A DNA stretch of 64,000 bases from CAIKZZ01 sp037443765. Its GTDB lineage: Bacteria > Pseudomonadota > Gammaproteobacteria > Steroidobacterales > Steroidobacteraceae. Shown piece after piece: positions 34,987 to 43,801 of this stretch. Both the position numbers and the translations under genes were made by a program. The notes beneath the pieces were generated by a model. That model ran no database searches and was not told the DNA's origin. It worked only from the letters and a program-made list of their open reading frames with translations. The number at the start of each line of letters is the position of its first letter. Position 1 is the stretch's first letter. The stretch lies in assembly GCA_037443765.1 (NCBI GenBank), contig JBBINS010000001.1, positions 1 through 64,000 on the forward strand, written 5' to 3'.

Positions 34987-35952
34987 ATGAAAGGCAGGAT
35001 TGAACCGGCCGCCGCTTCGCCGCATTCGGCGGACGCGTCCGACATTGGCTGGGCGGGTGCCGAGGCGAATCCGCAGGCGCTGCACGTCATCACCCTGGTG
35101 TCCTCGACGGCGCCGTTGCCGCTGCAGGCGCCGAAGGCTCCCGAGCTGGCGGGGCTTGCCGTGTTCCGCTCACGCCGCGTCGAGGATGGGCGCGAGCGCT
35201 TCCGGCTGCACATCGGCTATTTCCCGTCGGCCGCGGCCGCAGAGCAACTCCTGCCGGTGGTCCGCACGCTGTACCCGGCAGCGTTCGTGGCGCTCGCGCC
35301 GCAGAGCAACCTCGGCTCGCTCGACGACACGGCGGTCGCACGCTTCAGCATTCTCAAACCGATTGAGGGCGCCGCCGTCGAACCGGTGGAGGCACCCGGG
35401 CCCGCGCCCGTCGCGGCAGCAGCGCCCGAGCCGGCGGTGCAGGCTCCGCCGGCCCTGCCGCCGGTGCTGACCGCCGAGGTCGTGGCGGCCGCCCCGATGA
35501 CTGCGGTGCCACGGCTCGAGCCGGCCAAGGCAGAGCCGCCGCAGCCCGTCGCGGAACCGCGGGCGACGCAGCGCTATGCGGTGCAGCTCGTCTGGTCGAA
35601 AGCGTCGATCGATCTCGCGAAGATTCCGAGCCTCGCCATCTTCGGCGGCTACCTGCTGTACGCGGTCGAGACCGAGCCTGGCGGACGGCGGATGTACGGC
35701 GTGCGGCTCGGCTTCTACGAGGACGCGCTGTCGGCGCGGCTCGTCGCGCAGTACATCCGCTCCGAGTTCAAGGGCGTCGCCGTCGTCCCGGTCAGCGAAC
35801 GGGAGGTGGCGCGTGCCACCGGCGCCGCGATCCGCCTGCCGGCCGGGCGCAGCCTGCGCGGCAGCTCGGGTGCGCGCGTCCGCTGGCCCGCCCAGGCCGT
35901 CACCGTCGCATTCGCGCCGGGCACGCAGAGCGAGGCCCTGGCGTCCCTGTAG
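34987..35952 (+). CDS. SPOR-like two-repeat protein under c-di-GMP riboswitch control
   Basis: A 321-residue protein with two related alpha/beta repeats: one at about residues 35-105 (H-V-I-T-L-V-S-S, then F-R-L-H-I-G-Y-F-P-S-A-A-A-A-E) and one at about 195-270 (Y-A-V-Q-L-V-W-S, then Y-G-V-R-L-G-F-Y-E-D-A-L-S-A). The linker is rich in Pro and Ala. These match the SPOR fold, which binds denuded peptidoglycan, but there is no signal peptide or membrane anchor, so its location is unclear. The ATG has a GGGAG ribosome-binding site 6 bp upstream; the frame further upstream runs through the riboswitch and was rejected. A role in c-di-GMP-dependent envelope or motility behaviour is inference. Confidence 0.8.
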   Translation: MKGRIEPAAASPHSADASDIGWAGAEANPQALHVITLVSSTAPLPLQAPKAPELAGLAVFRSRRVEDGRERFRLHIGYFPSAAAAEQLLPVVRTLYPAAFVALAPQSNLGSLDDTAVARFSILKPIEGAAVEPVEAPGPAPVAAAAPEPAVQAPPALPPVLTAEVVAAAPMTAVPRLEPAKAEPPQPVAEPRATQRYAVQLVWSKASIDLAKIPSLAIFGGYLLYAVETEPGGRRMYGVRLGFYEDALSARLVAQYIRSEFKGVAVVPVSEREVARATGAAIRLPAGRSLRGSSGARVRWPAQAVTVAFAPGTQSEALASL

Positions 35953-35983
35953 GACGCGAGCGGGCCCGCGCCGTGCGCGCGGA

Positions 35984-37237
35984 TCAGCCGAGGCGCGACT
36001 TGATGCTGCGAACGTCCCGCGACGAGACCGCGCCGACCAGGTGCTCGTCGGCGTCGACGATCGGCAGGGCGCGGAAGTCGTAGCGATTGAAGAGCTCGGT
36101 CGCCTCGCGCAGCGAGGCGTCCGCGCGGAGCGAGATGACGTGCTCCGTCATCAGCTCGCCGAGCGTCTGCTGCGGCTCGGCAGCGACGAGCTCCCGCAGG
36201 TCGACGACACCCTTCAGCACGTCGGCCTCGTCCACGACGTAGACGTACATGATGACGTCCTTGGATTTCGCGAGCTCGCGATAGTCGCGCAGCACGTCGC
36301 CCGCACGCGTTGTGGCCGGCAGCTCGATCAGGTTGCGCGTCGCGTAGTTGCCGATCTGCTCGTCGTGCTCGCTGATGATCTGCTCGACGTGCGTGGACGT
36401 GTCGCGGTCGAGCAGCGTCAGCAGCTGCTCGGCCTCGGTCTTCGGCAGGATCGCCAGCAGGTCGGCGGCCTGCGCCGGGGTCATCTCGTTGATCAGCCGC
36501 GCCGCACGGTCCCGCGGCAGCGCCCCGATCAGCTCGCGCTGCACGCGCGGCTCGACCTCCTCCAGCGTCTCGGAAGCCTGCTCGGGCTCGAGCTCGTTGA
36601 ACAGCGCGACGCGCTGTGGCCGGTCGAGCTCCTCGAGGATGTCGGCGAGGTCGACCGGATGGATGTCCGCGAGCCCTTCCTTGGAGACTTTGAGCTTGAC
36701 GTTGCCGGTGAAGCTGTCGACCGTCCCGTTGAGCGGCTGGACATAAAGCCACGAGACCCGTGCCTCGGCGTTGCGGTCGGTGAGGATGCGCGCCAGCCAC
36801 TTCAGGCCCATGCGCCTCAGCGCCCGGTAATGGCTGAAGTCGACCTCCGACGCGTACAGCGTGCCGTGCTGGAACACGAGCCGTACGTCGTAGGCGACCT
36901 CGACCTCGTGGTCGTCCATGTCGAGGATCTTCTTGTCGAGGATATGGTCCTTGAGCAGCACGACCGCGTCGGGCGGGGGCCGCTCGAAAGCCGCGGAGGT
37001 CTCGGCGCCGAGGTCGATGACCACCTCGGTATTGGAGATCATCAGGACCTTCTCCCACGGCACCGTCAGCGACGGGTAGCCGTAGGGGCGCTTGACGATG
37101 AGGTGGCTGACGGCCGGCAGGCGGCCGGTTTCGATGATGCCGAGGTCGCCGAGCCGGCCAATGCGCTGCTGGCGCAGGAACACCTCACGGCCGAGGATCT
37201 CGCTCAGGAAGAAGTCTGCCTCGAGGACGCTGACCAT
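35984..37237 (-). CDS. MgtE N-domain / CBS-domain protein without a channel domain
   Basis: A 417-residue soluble protein. Residues about 1-160 hold two PRC-barrel-like parts (R-L-G-D-L-G-I-I and I-L-D-K-K-I-L-D-M-D-D-H-E-V). Residues about 165-285 are the superhelical MgtE N-domain (H-P-V-D-L-A-D-I-L-E-E-L and M-T-P-A-Q-A-A-D-L-L-A-I-L). Residues about 290-417 are a CBS pair ending F-R-A-L-P-I-V-D-A-D-E-H-L-V-G. In MgtE channels these cytosolic domains sense Mg2+ and gate the pore, but no transmembrane segment follows here. It sits 9 bp downstream of a small membrane gene and an NRAMP-related transporter, so it probably regulates that transporter in trans. Confidence 0.88.
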   Translation of the reverse strand: MVSVLEADFFLSEILGREVFLRQQRIGRLGDLGIIETGRLPAVSHLIVKRPYGYPSLTVPWEKVLMISNTEVVIDLGAETSAAFERPPPDAVVLLKDHILDKKILDMDDHEVEVAYDVRLVFQHGTLYASEVDFSHYRALRRMGLKWLARILTDRNAEARVSWLYVQPLNGTVDSFTGNVKLKVSKEGLADIHPVDLADILEELDRPQRVALFNELEPEQASETLEEVEPRVQRELIGALPRDRAARLINEMTPAQAADLLAILPKTEAEQLLTLLDRDTSTHVEQIISEHDEQIGNYATRNLIELPATTRAGDVLRDYRELAKSKDVIMYVYVVDEADVLKGVVDLRELVAAEPQQTLGELMTEHVISLRADASLREATELFNRYDFRALPIVDADEHLVGAVSSRDVRSIKSRLG

Positions 37238-37246
37238 GACCGGCCC

Positions 37247-37417
37247 TCAGCTGATGAGCGTGACGAAGCGGAACACCATGAGCCCTACGAGCAGCAGCAG
37301 GTAGACGCGCAGCGCCATCAACGACAGGCGCACGGCCGGCGACATGTTGATGCGCGGCGTCTGGTAGCGGCGGTTGATTTCCGCGATCGTCGCTCGCAGC
37401 CGGCGAAGGGTGTTCAC
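37247..37417 (-). CDS. Small membrane protein between the NRAMP-related and MgtE-N genes
   Basis: A 56-residue frame starting at a GTG (N-T-L-R-R-L-R-A-T-I-A-E-I-N-R-R-Y follows) and ending in V-T-L-I-S. It has a basic N-terminal half with seven arginines and one hydrophobic helix at about residues 33-54 (L-M-A-L-R-V-Y-L-L-L-L-V-G-L-M-V). It fits exactly in the gap: 8 bp after the transporter stop and 9 bp before the MgtE-N/CBS start. That spacing and the membrane-protein composition support a real gene, perhaps a small subunit or adaptor of the transporter. Confidence 0.7.
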   Translation of the reverse strand: MNTLRRLRATIAEINRRYQTPRINMSPAVRLSLMALRVYLLLLVGLMVFRFVTLIS

Positions 37418-37425
37418 GGCGGCAC

Positions 37426-38694
37426 CTACTGGAACAGATTCGGAAACATGACGCTGACGCCGTAGAGCGTCGACAGCACGACGATCGAGATCACGATGAA
37501 GCCGCCGATCAGGTTCTGCTGCACGGTATTGCAGTACTCGCCCATCGTCGCCTTGTCATTGAGCAGCAGGATCAGGAACACGAGCGCCGCCGGCAGCAGT
37601 GTCACGGCGACGACCTGCACGAACAGCGTGATCAGCACGAGCGGCGCGTTGGGGATCAGCACGACCGCGCCGGCGGTGATCAGGGTCAGGAAGTAGCTCG
37701 CGTAGAACCAGGGCGCCTCGCGGATCTTGGTGTTGAGCGAGTGCGCCCAGCCGAAGATCTCGCCGAACGCCCACGAGCTCGCGAGCGAGATGCAGATCGC
37801 GCCGAGGAGCCCCGCGTCGAACAGCCCGATCGCTAGGAACGTGCCCACGTAGCGGTCGGTCTTCATCAGCTGTTCCGCGGCCTGCGCCGCGCTGTCGATG
37901 TCGACGCCGGGGAGCACGGTGCCCGTGACGATCACGATGAAGACCGCGACCACCACCGTCAGCACCGAGCCCAGCATCGTGTCGAAGCGGCCCCAGGGGA
38001 TGTCCTTCTCGAGCATGCCCTTGTCGACCACGGCGCTCTGCTGGAAGAACAGCATCCACGGCGCGATGGTCGTGCCGATGTTGGCCATCAGGTAGAAGAA
38101 GAGCTGACCGTTGAAGCCGCCGGCGAAGTTCGGGATCAGCCCGGTGCGCAGGATGTCGTGCACCGACGGGTGCACCATGAAGGCACTCGGGATGTAGATC
38201 AGGTTGAGCGCGCAGAACAGGAGCGCGATCTTCTCCCAGGTCCAGTACCGGCCGTTGAGGACGATGACCGCCATCAGCGCGATCACTGCGGCGACCGTGA
38301 GCCACGGCGGCACGCCGAAGATCGCGAGCGCCGCCGTCATGCCGATGAACTCGGTGACCAGTGTCAGCCAGTCGACGATCATCAGGTCGAGCAGCGAGAA
38401 CCAGCCCCAGAACGCCCCGAAGCTGTCGAAGATGGCCTCGGCGTGCCCGCGTTTCGTGACGGCCCCGAGCCGGACCGTCATCTCCTGCACGTAGTAGGCG
38501 ACCGGGATCAGGATCAGCAGGAACCAGATCAGCGCGTACTGGTACTTGGCGCCCGTCGCGGCGTAGGTCGTGATGCCGCCGGCGTCGTTGTCGGCGACCA
38601 TGACGACGATCCCCGGTCCCGCGATCACGAGATAGAGCCGGACCGCCTTCCAGGCCTTGCTCAGCGAGTAGTAGATGCGGGCGAAGACATTCAT
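37426..38694 (-). CDS. NRAMP-related divalent metal transporter, probably the Mg2+-transporting NRMT type
   Basis: A 422-residue protein with about 11 hydrophobic helices. Helix 1 has G-P-G near residue 26, but the canonical D-P-G-N metal motif is D-N-D-A-G-G (35-40). Helix 6 has A-P-W (211-213) where NRAMPs have M-P-H, so the metal-selecting methionine is replaced by alanine. This is the pattern I recall for NRAMP-related Mg2+ transporters, which lack the soft ligand for Mn/Fe. The downstream MgtE sensor domain fits Mg2+. The exact ion is inference; the SLC11 fold is firm. Confidence 0.87.
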   Translation of the reverse strand: MNVFARIYYSLSKAWKAVRLYLVIAGPGIVVMVADNDAGGITTYAATGAKYQYALIWFLLILIPVAYYVQEMTVRLGAVTKRGHAEAIFDSFGAFWGWFSLLDLMIVDWLTLVTEFIGMTAALAIFGVPPWLTVAAVIALMAVIVLNGRYWTWEKIALLFCALNLIYIPSAFMVHPSVHDILRTGLIPNFAGGFNGQLFFYLMANIGTTIAPWMLFFQQSAVVDKGMLEKDIPWGRFDTMLGSVLTVVVAVFIVIVTGTVLPGVDIDSAAQAAEQLMKTDRYVGTFLAIGLFDAGLLGAICISLASSWAFGEIFGWAHSLNTKIREAPWFYASYFLTLITAGAVVLIPNAPLVLITLFVQVVAVTLLPAALVFLILLLNDKATMGEYCNTVQQNLIGGFIVISIVVLSTLYGVSVMFPNLFQ

Positions 38695-38803
38695 GGCGGG
38701 GGCTGGGCTCGTGTCGGCCAGCCCGCGACCCGGGGCGGCGCCGGCAGGGTAACCGTTCCTGCCGCGGCCCGCACGCCCGGTGTCTACGTACCGGGACGCC
38801 CGG

Positions 38804-40651
38804 TCATCGCCGGTCGCGGCCGCGCCCGATGCGCGTGACCCGGTCGAGGATCACGGCGAGCAGCACGATCGCGAGCCCGGCCTCGAAGCCCGTGCCGACC
38901 TGCACGGTGTTGAGGGCCCGGACCACGGGGACCCCGAGGCCGCCCGCACCGACGAGTGCCGCGATCACCACCATCGACAGGCTCAGCATGATGCACTGGG
39001 TGACGCCGGCGAGAATGAGCGGCGCCGCGCTCGGCAGCTCGACCTTGTAGAGCAGCTGCCAGCGCGAGGCCCCGAAGGCCTCGCCCGCCTCGACCAGGGC
39101 CCGCGGCACGCCCGTGATGCCGAGGTGGGTCAGCCGGATCGGCGAGGGCAGCGCGAAGATGACCGTCGAGACCAGCGCCGGGACGACACCGAGGCCGAAC
39201 AGCACCAGCGTCGGGATCAGGTAGACGAAGGTCGGCAGCGTCTGCATGAGGTCCAGCACCGGCCGCAGCGCCGCGTGCAGCCGCGGCCGTCGCGCGGTCG
39301 CAATGCCGAGCGGCACGCCGATCAGGGCCGCGACCAGCGCGGCCACCAGCACGAGTGTCAGCGTCTCGAGCGTCTGCTGCCAGTAGCCCTGGTTCAGGAT
39401 GAAGAGCAGTGCCGCCGCGACGAAGGCGGCGAGCGGCAGCGAACGCTGCAGCAGCCACGTCAGCGCCGCCGCCGCGAGAATCAGCAGTGGTGCCGGGACG
39501 GCCCCGAGCATGCGGTTGGAGGCGCCGATCACGGCGTTCGCGGCGGTCGTGATCGCGGCGAATAGTGGCGCGCCGTGCCACTTGATCCAGTCGATTCCGC
39601 TGGCGATGGCGTCGCCCATCGGGATCTTGCGGGCCTCGAGCTGCCTCTCGAAGGCATGCCCCGGCCGTACCGGCGCGGCGCCCGCGGCACCGCCGGCAGG
39701 GCGCCCGTCGAAGGTCGTGACGCCCTCGAGCCACCGCGTCAGCGGCTCGGGGTGCGCCGCGAGCCAGGCGCTCGCGGCGGCGTCCGGGGTCGCATGGCTC
39801 TCGACCATCGCCTGCATGATCTCGCTCTCGCCGCGCGGCGTGAATTCGAGGTTCCGGAGCAGGCGACCGAGGTTCGGGCACGCGGCCAGCAGCCCGGCGC
39901 GCGCCAGCGTCAGCACCGTCGCGCCGCCGAAGTTGGGTCCGAACGTCGCATCGCCGCCCGTCAGGTACCTCAGGTCGAAGCGCATGTTCATCGGATGCGG
40001 ATCCCAGGCGAGGAACACGATCGGCTCATGCGCCGCGGTCGCCCGCGCGACCTCGGCGAGCATGCCCTGCTCGCTGGACTCTACGAGGCGGAACGCGCCG
40101 AGGCCGAAGTCGTTCCTCTGGATCATCGTCAGGATGTGGTGGTTGCCGTCGTTGCCCGCTTCGATGCCGTAGATCTGGTGCTTGAGCGCGGCGCCGAAGC
40201 GCTGGATGTCGGCGAAGTCCCTGAGTCCCGCCTCGTAGGCGTAGGCCGGCACCGCAAGCGTGTACTTGGCGCCCACCAGGTTCGTCCGCATCACCTCGAT
40301 GGAGCCGTCGGCGAGGTACGGCCGGCGGTCGTTCGTCTGCGCCGGCATCCAGTTGCCGAGGAAGACGTCGATGTTGCGGGCCTTCATCGCCGCGAAGGTC
40401 ACGGGGACCGACAGCAGCGTCGTCTGCGGCCGGTAGCCGAGGTCGGCCAGCACGTGCGAGAGCACCGCGGTCGTCGCCGTGACGTCCGTCCAGCCGACGT
40501 CCGCCATCCGCACGGCGCGACACGACGCGGGCTCTGCCGCCGCGGTCGCGAGGCCCGGGAGGAGGATCAGCAGCGCGGCGAATGCGGCGCGGGCGTCAGC
40601 CCAGCCGCGGAAAGCGCGCCATGGCCTCCAGATCGTTGAGTTCCTGGTCAT
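38804..40651 (-). CDS. Fused substrate-binding protein and permease of a betaine/choline-type ABC transporter
   Basis: A 615-residue protein. After a signal-like helix (about 18-38) comes an OpuAC/ProX substrate-binding domain (about 45-310: V-G-W-T-D-V-T-A-T-T-A, then F-L-G-N-W-M-P-A-Q). A ProW-type permease follows (about 345-615) with several helices and the inner-membrane loop E-A-G-E-A-F-G-A-S. No ATPase gene is adjacent. The ATG at 40651 lies 56 bp inside the end of the choline-sulfatase gene; no later ATG, GTG or TTG precedes the signal segment, so the overlap appears real. Translational coupling with the sulfatase points to choline, choline-O-sulfate or betaine as substrate. Confidence 0.85.
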   Translation of the reverse strand: MTRNSTIWRPWRAFRGWADARAAFAALLILLPGLATAAAEPASCRAVRMADVGWTDVTATTAVLSHVLADLGYRPQTTLLSVPVTFAAMKARNIDVFLGNWMPAQTNDRRPYLADGSIEVMRTNLVGAKYTLAVPAYAYEAGLRDFADIQRFGAALKHQIYGIEAGNDGNHHILTMIQRNDFGLGAFRLVESSEQGMLAEVARATAAHEPIVFLAWDPHPMNMRFDLRYLTGGDATFGPNFGGATVLTLARAGLLAACPNLGRLLRNLEFTPRGESEIMQAMVESHATPDAAASAWLAAHPEPLTRWLEGVTTFDGRPAGGAAGAAPVRPGHAFERQLEARKIPMGDAIASGIDWIKWHGAPLFAAITTAANAVIGASNRMLGAVPAPLLILAAAALTWLLQRSLPLAAFVAAALLFILNQGYWQQTLETLTLVLVAALVAALIGVPLGIATARRPRLHAALRPVLDLMQTLPTFVYLIPTLVLFGLGVVPALVSTVIFALPSPIRLTHLGITGVPRALVEAGEAFGASRWQLLYKVELPSAAPLILAGVTQCIMLSLSMVVIAALVGAGGLGVPVVRALNTVQVGTGFEAGLAIVLLAVILDRVTRIGRGRDRR

Positions 40652-42110
40652 TGCGGATGTAGAGACGGCTGGCATCCCGGATCGGCTGATGGTCCCACGG
40701 CTGGTAGCGGCCCTGGCGGAGCGCGGCATAAACGAAGTGCCGGCGCCGCTGGCTCGCGAGCACCGCCTCGTGCAGTTCCGGCAGCGCCCAGCGCCGCCCG
40801 ACCTCGGCCCGCAATTCCGCGACCCGTGCGGCGTGCTCGGGGCGCGCCGCGAGGTTCGCGCGCTCGTCCGGATCCGCGGCGAGGTCGTACAGCTGGTCGG
40901 GGTCGGCCGGCGTGTGGACGAACTTGTAGCGGTCGCGGCGGATCATGACGATCGGCGCGATCGCGCCCTCGCCGAGGTACTCGCCGATCACCTCGCCCGG
41001 GGCGGCGGCGCCCTCGAGCGCCGGCACGAGGCTGCGGCCGCCGTGCGGCGCCGCGTACACCGGCGCGCCGGCCGAGCCGAGCTCGGCGAACGTGGGCAGC
41101 AGGTCGAGGAGCGACGCCGACTGCGGCACGCGGCGCGGCTTGAAGCGGCCCGGCGCGTGCACGATGAGCGGGATGCGGCAGGCGGGCTCGAAGAAGTTCA
41201 TCTTGTACCACAGGCCACGCTCACCGAGCATGTCGCCGTGGTCGGCGATCACGACGATCACGGTATTGCGGTCGAGCCGGGCGTCCTTGAGCGTCGCGAC
41301 CAGCGAGCCCATCTGGTCGTCGACGTAGGAGATTGCGCCGTAGTAGGCGCGCCGCGCCGCGCGAACCTGCGCCTCGGTCGGGGTCTGCAGGCCGAGGCCG
41401 ATCACGTGGCGCACGCGGCGCGAGTGTGGATCCTGCTCCGCCTCCGGGATCGACACGCGCGGCAGCTCGATGTCCTCGTCGCGGTAGCGGTTCCAGTACC
41501 GCTCCGGCACGACGTAGGGGTCGTGCGGGTGGGTCATCGAGACGACGAGGCAGAACGGGCGGCGATCGTTGCCGCGCGCGATGTCGAAGAGCTTCTGGCG
41601 GGAGGCGTAGACGACCTCGTCGTCGAAGTCGATCTGGTTGGTCCGCGTGCAGGGGCCCGCCTGCGTGACCGAGTCCATCGTGTGGTACCACCCGGGGCGG
41701 TCCCCGAAGCGCGTCCAGTCCGGCGTCCAGCCGAAGTCCGCCGGGTAGATGTCGGTCGTCAGCCGCTCCTCGAAGCCGTGCAGCTGGTCCGGGCCGCAGA
41801 AGTGCATCTTGCCCGCGAGAGCCGTCTGGTAGCCGGCGCCGCGCAGGTAGTGGGCGAAGGTCGGGACGTCCGCGGGGAACTCCGCGGCGTTGTCGTAGCT
41901 GCCGATGCGTGATGGCAGCTGGCCCGCCATGAACGAGAACCGCGACGGGGCGCAGAGCGGGCTGTTGCAGTAGAAGGACTCGAACACGACGCCGTCGGCC
42001 GCGAGCCGGTCGATGTGCGGGGTCTTCGCGACCCGGCCGCCATAGGCGGCAAGCGCCCCAGCCGTCAGCTGGTCGGCCATCAGGACGAGGATGTTCGGTC
42101 GGTCTGCCAT
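40596..42110 (-). CDS. betC: Choline-sulfatase
   Basis: A 504-residue type I sulfatase starting M-A-D-R-P-N-I-L-V-L-M. The formylglycine motif C-x-P-S-R is at 53-57 (L-C-A-P-S-R), and the metal-binding D-Q near 13-14 and H-G-D-M near 283 are present. The W-Y-K-M-N-F-F-E segment and C-terminal F-V-Y-A-A-L-R-Q-G-R-Y-Q-P-W-D are typical of BetC enzymes. It hydrolyses choline-O-sulfate to choline and sulfate in the cytoplasm. Its 3' end overlaps the transporter gene. The betB/betA oxidation genes are not in the window. Confidence 0.88.
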   Translation of the reverse strand: MADRPNILVLMADQLTAGALAAYGGRVAKTPHIDRLAADGVVFESFYCNSPLCAPSRFSFMAGQLPSRIGSYDNAAEFPADVPTFAHYLRGAGYQTALAGKMHFCGPDQLHGFEERLTTDIYPADFGWTPDWTRFGDRPGWYHTMDSVTQAGPCTRTNQIDFDDEVVYASRQKLFDIARGNDRRPFCLVVSMTHPHDPYVVPERYWNRYRDEDIELPRVSIPEAEQDPHSRRVRHVIGLGLQTPTEAQVRAARRAYYGAISYVDDQMGSLVATLKDARLDRNTVIVVIADHGDMLGERGLWYKMNFFEPACRIPLIVHAPGRFKPRRVPQSASLLDLLPTFAELGSAGAPVYAAPHGGRSLVPALEGAAAPGEVIGEYLGEGAIAPIVMIRRDRYKFVHTPADPDQLYDLAADPDERANLAARPEHAARVAELRAEVGRRWALPELHEAVLASQRRRHFVYAALRQGRYQPWDHQPIRDASRLYIRNDQELNDLEAMARFPRLG

Positions 42111-42202
42111 GGCGGTCTCGGCGGCGAACGGGCGGCTGGGTCGGAATCCTCTCACGAATCCGGCGCGCGGCGAGGCATCCGCGGGACCGGTTCCCGAGCC
42201 TC

Positions 42203-42208
42203 TATAAT
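42203..42208 (+). promoter_or_regulatory. Consensus -10 (TATAAT) before the SDR-GGT operon
   Basis: A perfect TATAAT is 31 bp before the first SDR start codon and upstream of a GAAAGAGG ribosome-binding site. No good -35 is seen at 16-18 bp, so the promoter may depend on an activator or be weak. Confidence 0.4.
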
Positions 42209-42238
42209 CCCTCGCCCGGATTCGAAAGAGGTTCCGAA

Positions 42239-42997
42239 ATGACGCGAGCACCCGAGCGAACGGCCCTGATCACCGGGGCCGGCAGCCCGACGGGTATCGG
42301 CTTCGCCGCCGCCGAGGCGCTCGGTCGCGCCGGATACCGCCTCGCCGTGACCTCGACGACCGAGCGGATCCACGACCGTGTCGCGGCGCTCGACGCGGCC
42401 GGCTGTGTCGCGAGCGGCCACGTGGCGGACCTGACCGACCCCGGCCAGGTCGCGCGCCTGGTCGCCGCCGTCGGTCGAGTCGACGTGCTCGTCAACAACG
42501 CCGGGATGGCGGTGCTCGGGGCGATCGACGCGCAGGTCCCGCTCAAGGACCTGCCCCTCGACCTGTGGCGCACGGTGCTCGAGCGCAATCTCACAACCGC
42601 GTTCCTCGTCACCCGTGCCTGCCTGCCGGCGATGATCGCGGCGGGCTGGGGCCGCATCGTCAACGTGTCCTCGACGACCGGTGCCGTGGCCGGCGTCGCC
42701 GGGGACAGTGCGTACGCCGCCGCCAAGGCCGCGATGCTCGGCATGACCCGGTCGCTGTGCCTCGAGGTCGCCCGTCAGGGCATCACGGTCAATGCCGTCG
42801 CCCCCGGCTGGATCGCGACCGGGTCGCAGACCGACGAGGAACGGCGCGCCGGGGTCGCGAGCCCGCTCGGGCGATCCGGGACCCCCGCCGAGGTGGCGGC
42901 GGCGATCGCTTTCCTGTGCTCGGAGGGGGCGTCCTACGTCACCGGGCAGCTCGTCGTCGTCGACGGCGGTAACAGCATCATCGAGAGCAAGGCATGA
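42239..42997 (+). CDS. Short-chain dehydrogenase/reductase (FabG-like)
   Basis: A 252-residue SDR. The NAD(P) motif T-G-A-G-S-P-T-G-I-G is near residue 12, N-N-A-G-M near 85, catalytic Ser in N-V-S-S-T-T-G near 141 and Y-A-A-A-K near 159-163. The C-terminal V-V-D-G-G-N-S-I is typical. The NADP-specific or NAD-specific substrate is unknown. The stop overlaps the next SDR gene by 4 bp, and a cupin and gamma-glutamyltransferase follow, forming one operon. Confidence 0.9.
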   Translation: MTRAPERTALITGAGSPTGIGFAAAEALGRAGYRLAVTSTTERIHDRVAALDAAGCVASGHVADLTDPGQVARLVAAVGRVDVLVNNAGMAVLGAIDAQVPLKDLPLDLWRTVLERNLTTAFLVTRACLPAMIAAGWGRIVNVSSTTGAVAGVAGDSAYAAAKAAMLGMTRSLCLEVARQGITVNAVAPGWIATGSQTDEERRAGVASPLGRSGTPAEVAAAIAFLCSEGASYVTGQLVVVDGGNSIIESKA

Positions 42998-43761
42998 CGG
43001 CGCCCGGCAAGGTCGTGCTCGTCACCGGCGCGGGCGGCGGCATCGGCGGAGCGGTCGCACGCCGCTTCGCCGCGGCCGGCTGGCGGCCGGTCCTGACGGA
43101 CCTGGGCGCCGCCACGCTCGCGGCAGTCGCCGCCGAGGCGGGCGGCGCGCCGTTTCGCGCGGCCGACCTGCGTCGGCGCGCCGCGTGCATCGAGGTCGTC
43201 GCCTGGGCCGTCGACCGGATGGGCCGCCTCGACGGGCTCGTGAACGCGGCCGGCGTGTGGCGGGAGGGACCGACCGCCGAAACCAGCGAGGAGGACTTCG
43301 ACGTCGTCTTCGACGTCAACGTGAAGGGGCTCTACTTCATGACCGCCGCGGCGATCCCGCACCTCAAGGCGAGCGAGGGATTCGTCGTCAACCTGTCGAG
43401 CGATGCCGGCCTGCAGGGCAACACCGGCGCAGCCGCGTACTGCGCCTCGAAGGGCGCGGTCGCGCTTTTCACCAAGGCGCTCGCGCTCGAGCTCGCTCCG
43501 GACGGCGTGCGCGTCAACGCCGTGTGTCCCGGCGACGTCGCGAGCCCGATGCTGGAGTTCCAGGCGAACACCTACGGCGGCGGTGACGCGGCCGGCTACC
43601 TCGCGCGACTGCTCGCCGGTTATCCGCAGGGGCCGAAGCGGGCGCGCTTCATCAAGCCGGACGAGATCGCCGCGCTCGTCGAGTACCTGTCGCGGCCGGA
43701 GGCCCTGCCGATCACCGGAACGACCCTGTCGATCGACTTCGGGTATTCCGCGGGGAAGTGA
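42994..43761 (+). CDS. Short-chain dehydrogenase/reductase
   Basis: A 255-residue SDR with the coenzyme motif T-G-A-G-G-G-I-G-G near residue 13, N-A-A-G-V-W near 82, Ser in N-L-S-S-D-A-G near 132 and catalytic Y-C-A-S-K near 149-153. The C-terminus has T-G-T-T-L-S-I-D-F-G-Y-S-A. It overlaps the preceding SDR start-to-stop by 4 bp, so two consecutive oxidoreductions on one substrate are plausible. No substrate can be assigned. Confidence 0.9.
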   Translation: MTAPGKVVLVTGAGGGIGGAVARRFAAAGWRPVLTDLGAATLAAVAAEAGGAPFRAADLRRRAACIEVVAWAVDRMGRLDGLVNAAGVWREGPTAETSEEDFDVVFDVNVKGLYFMTAAAIPHLKASEGFVVNLSSDAGLQGNTGAAAYCASKGAVALFTKALALELAPDGVRVNAVCPGDVASPMLEFQANTYGGGDAAGYLARLLAGYPQGPKRARFIKPDEIAALVEYLSRPEALPITGTTLSIDFGYSAGK

Positions 43762-43801
43762 GCGATGCCCGGCCCGCACGGGCCGACGAGGAGGACTGCC
43801 G

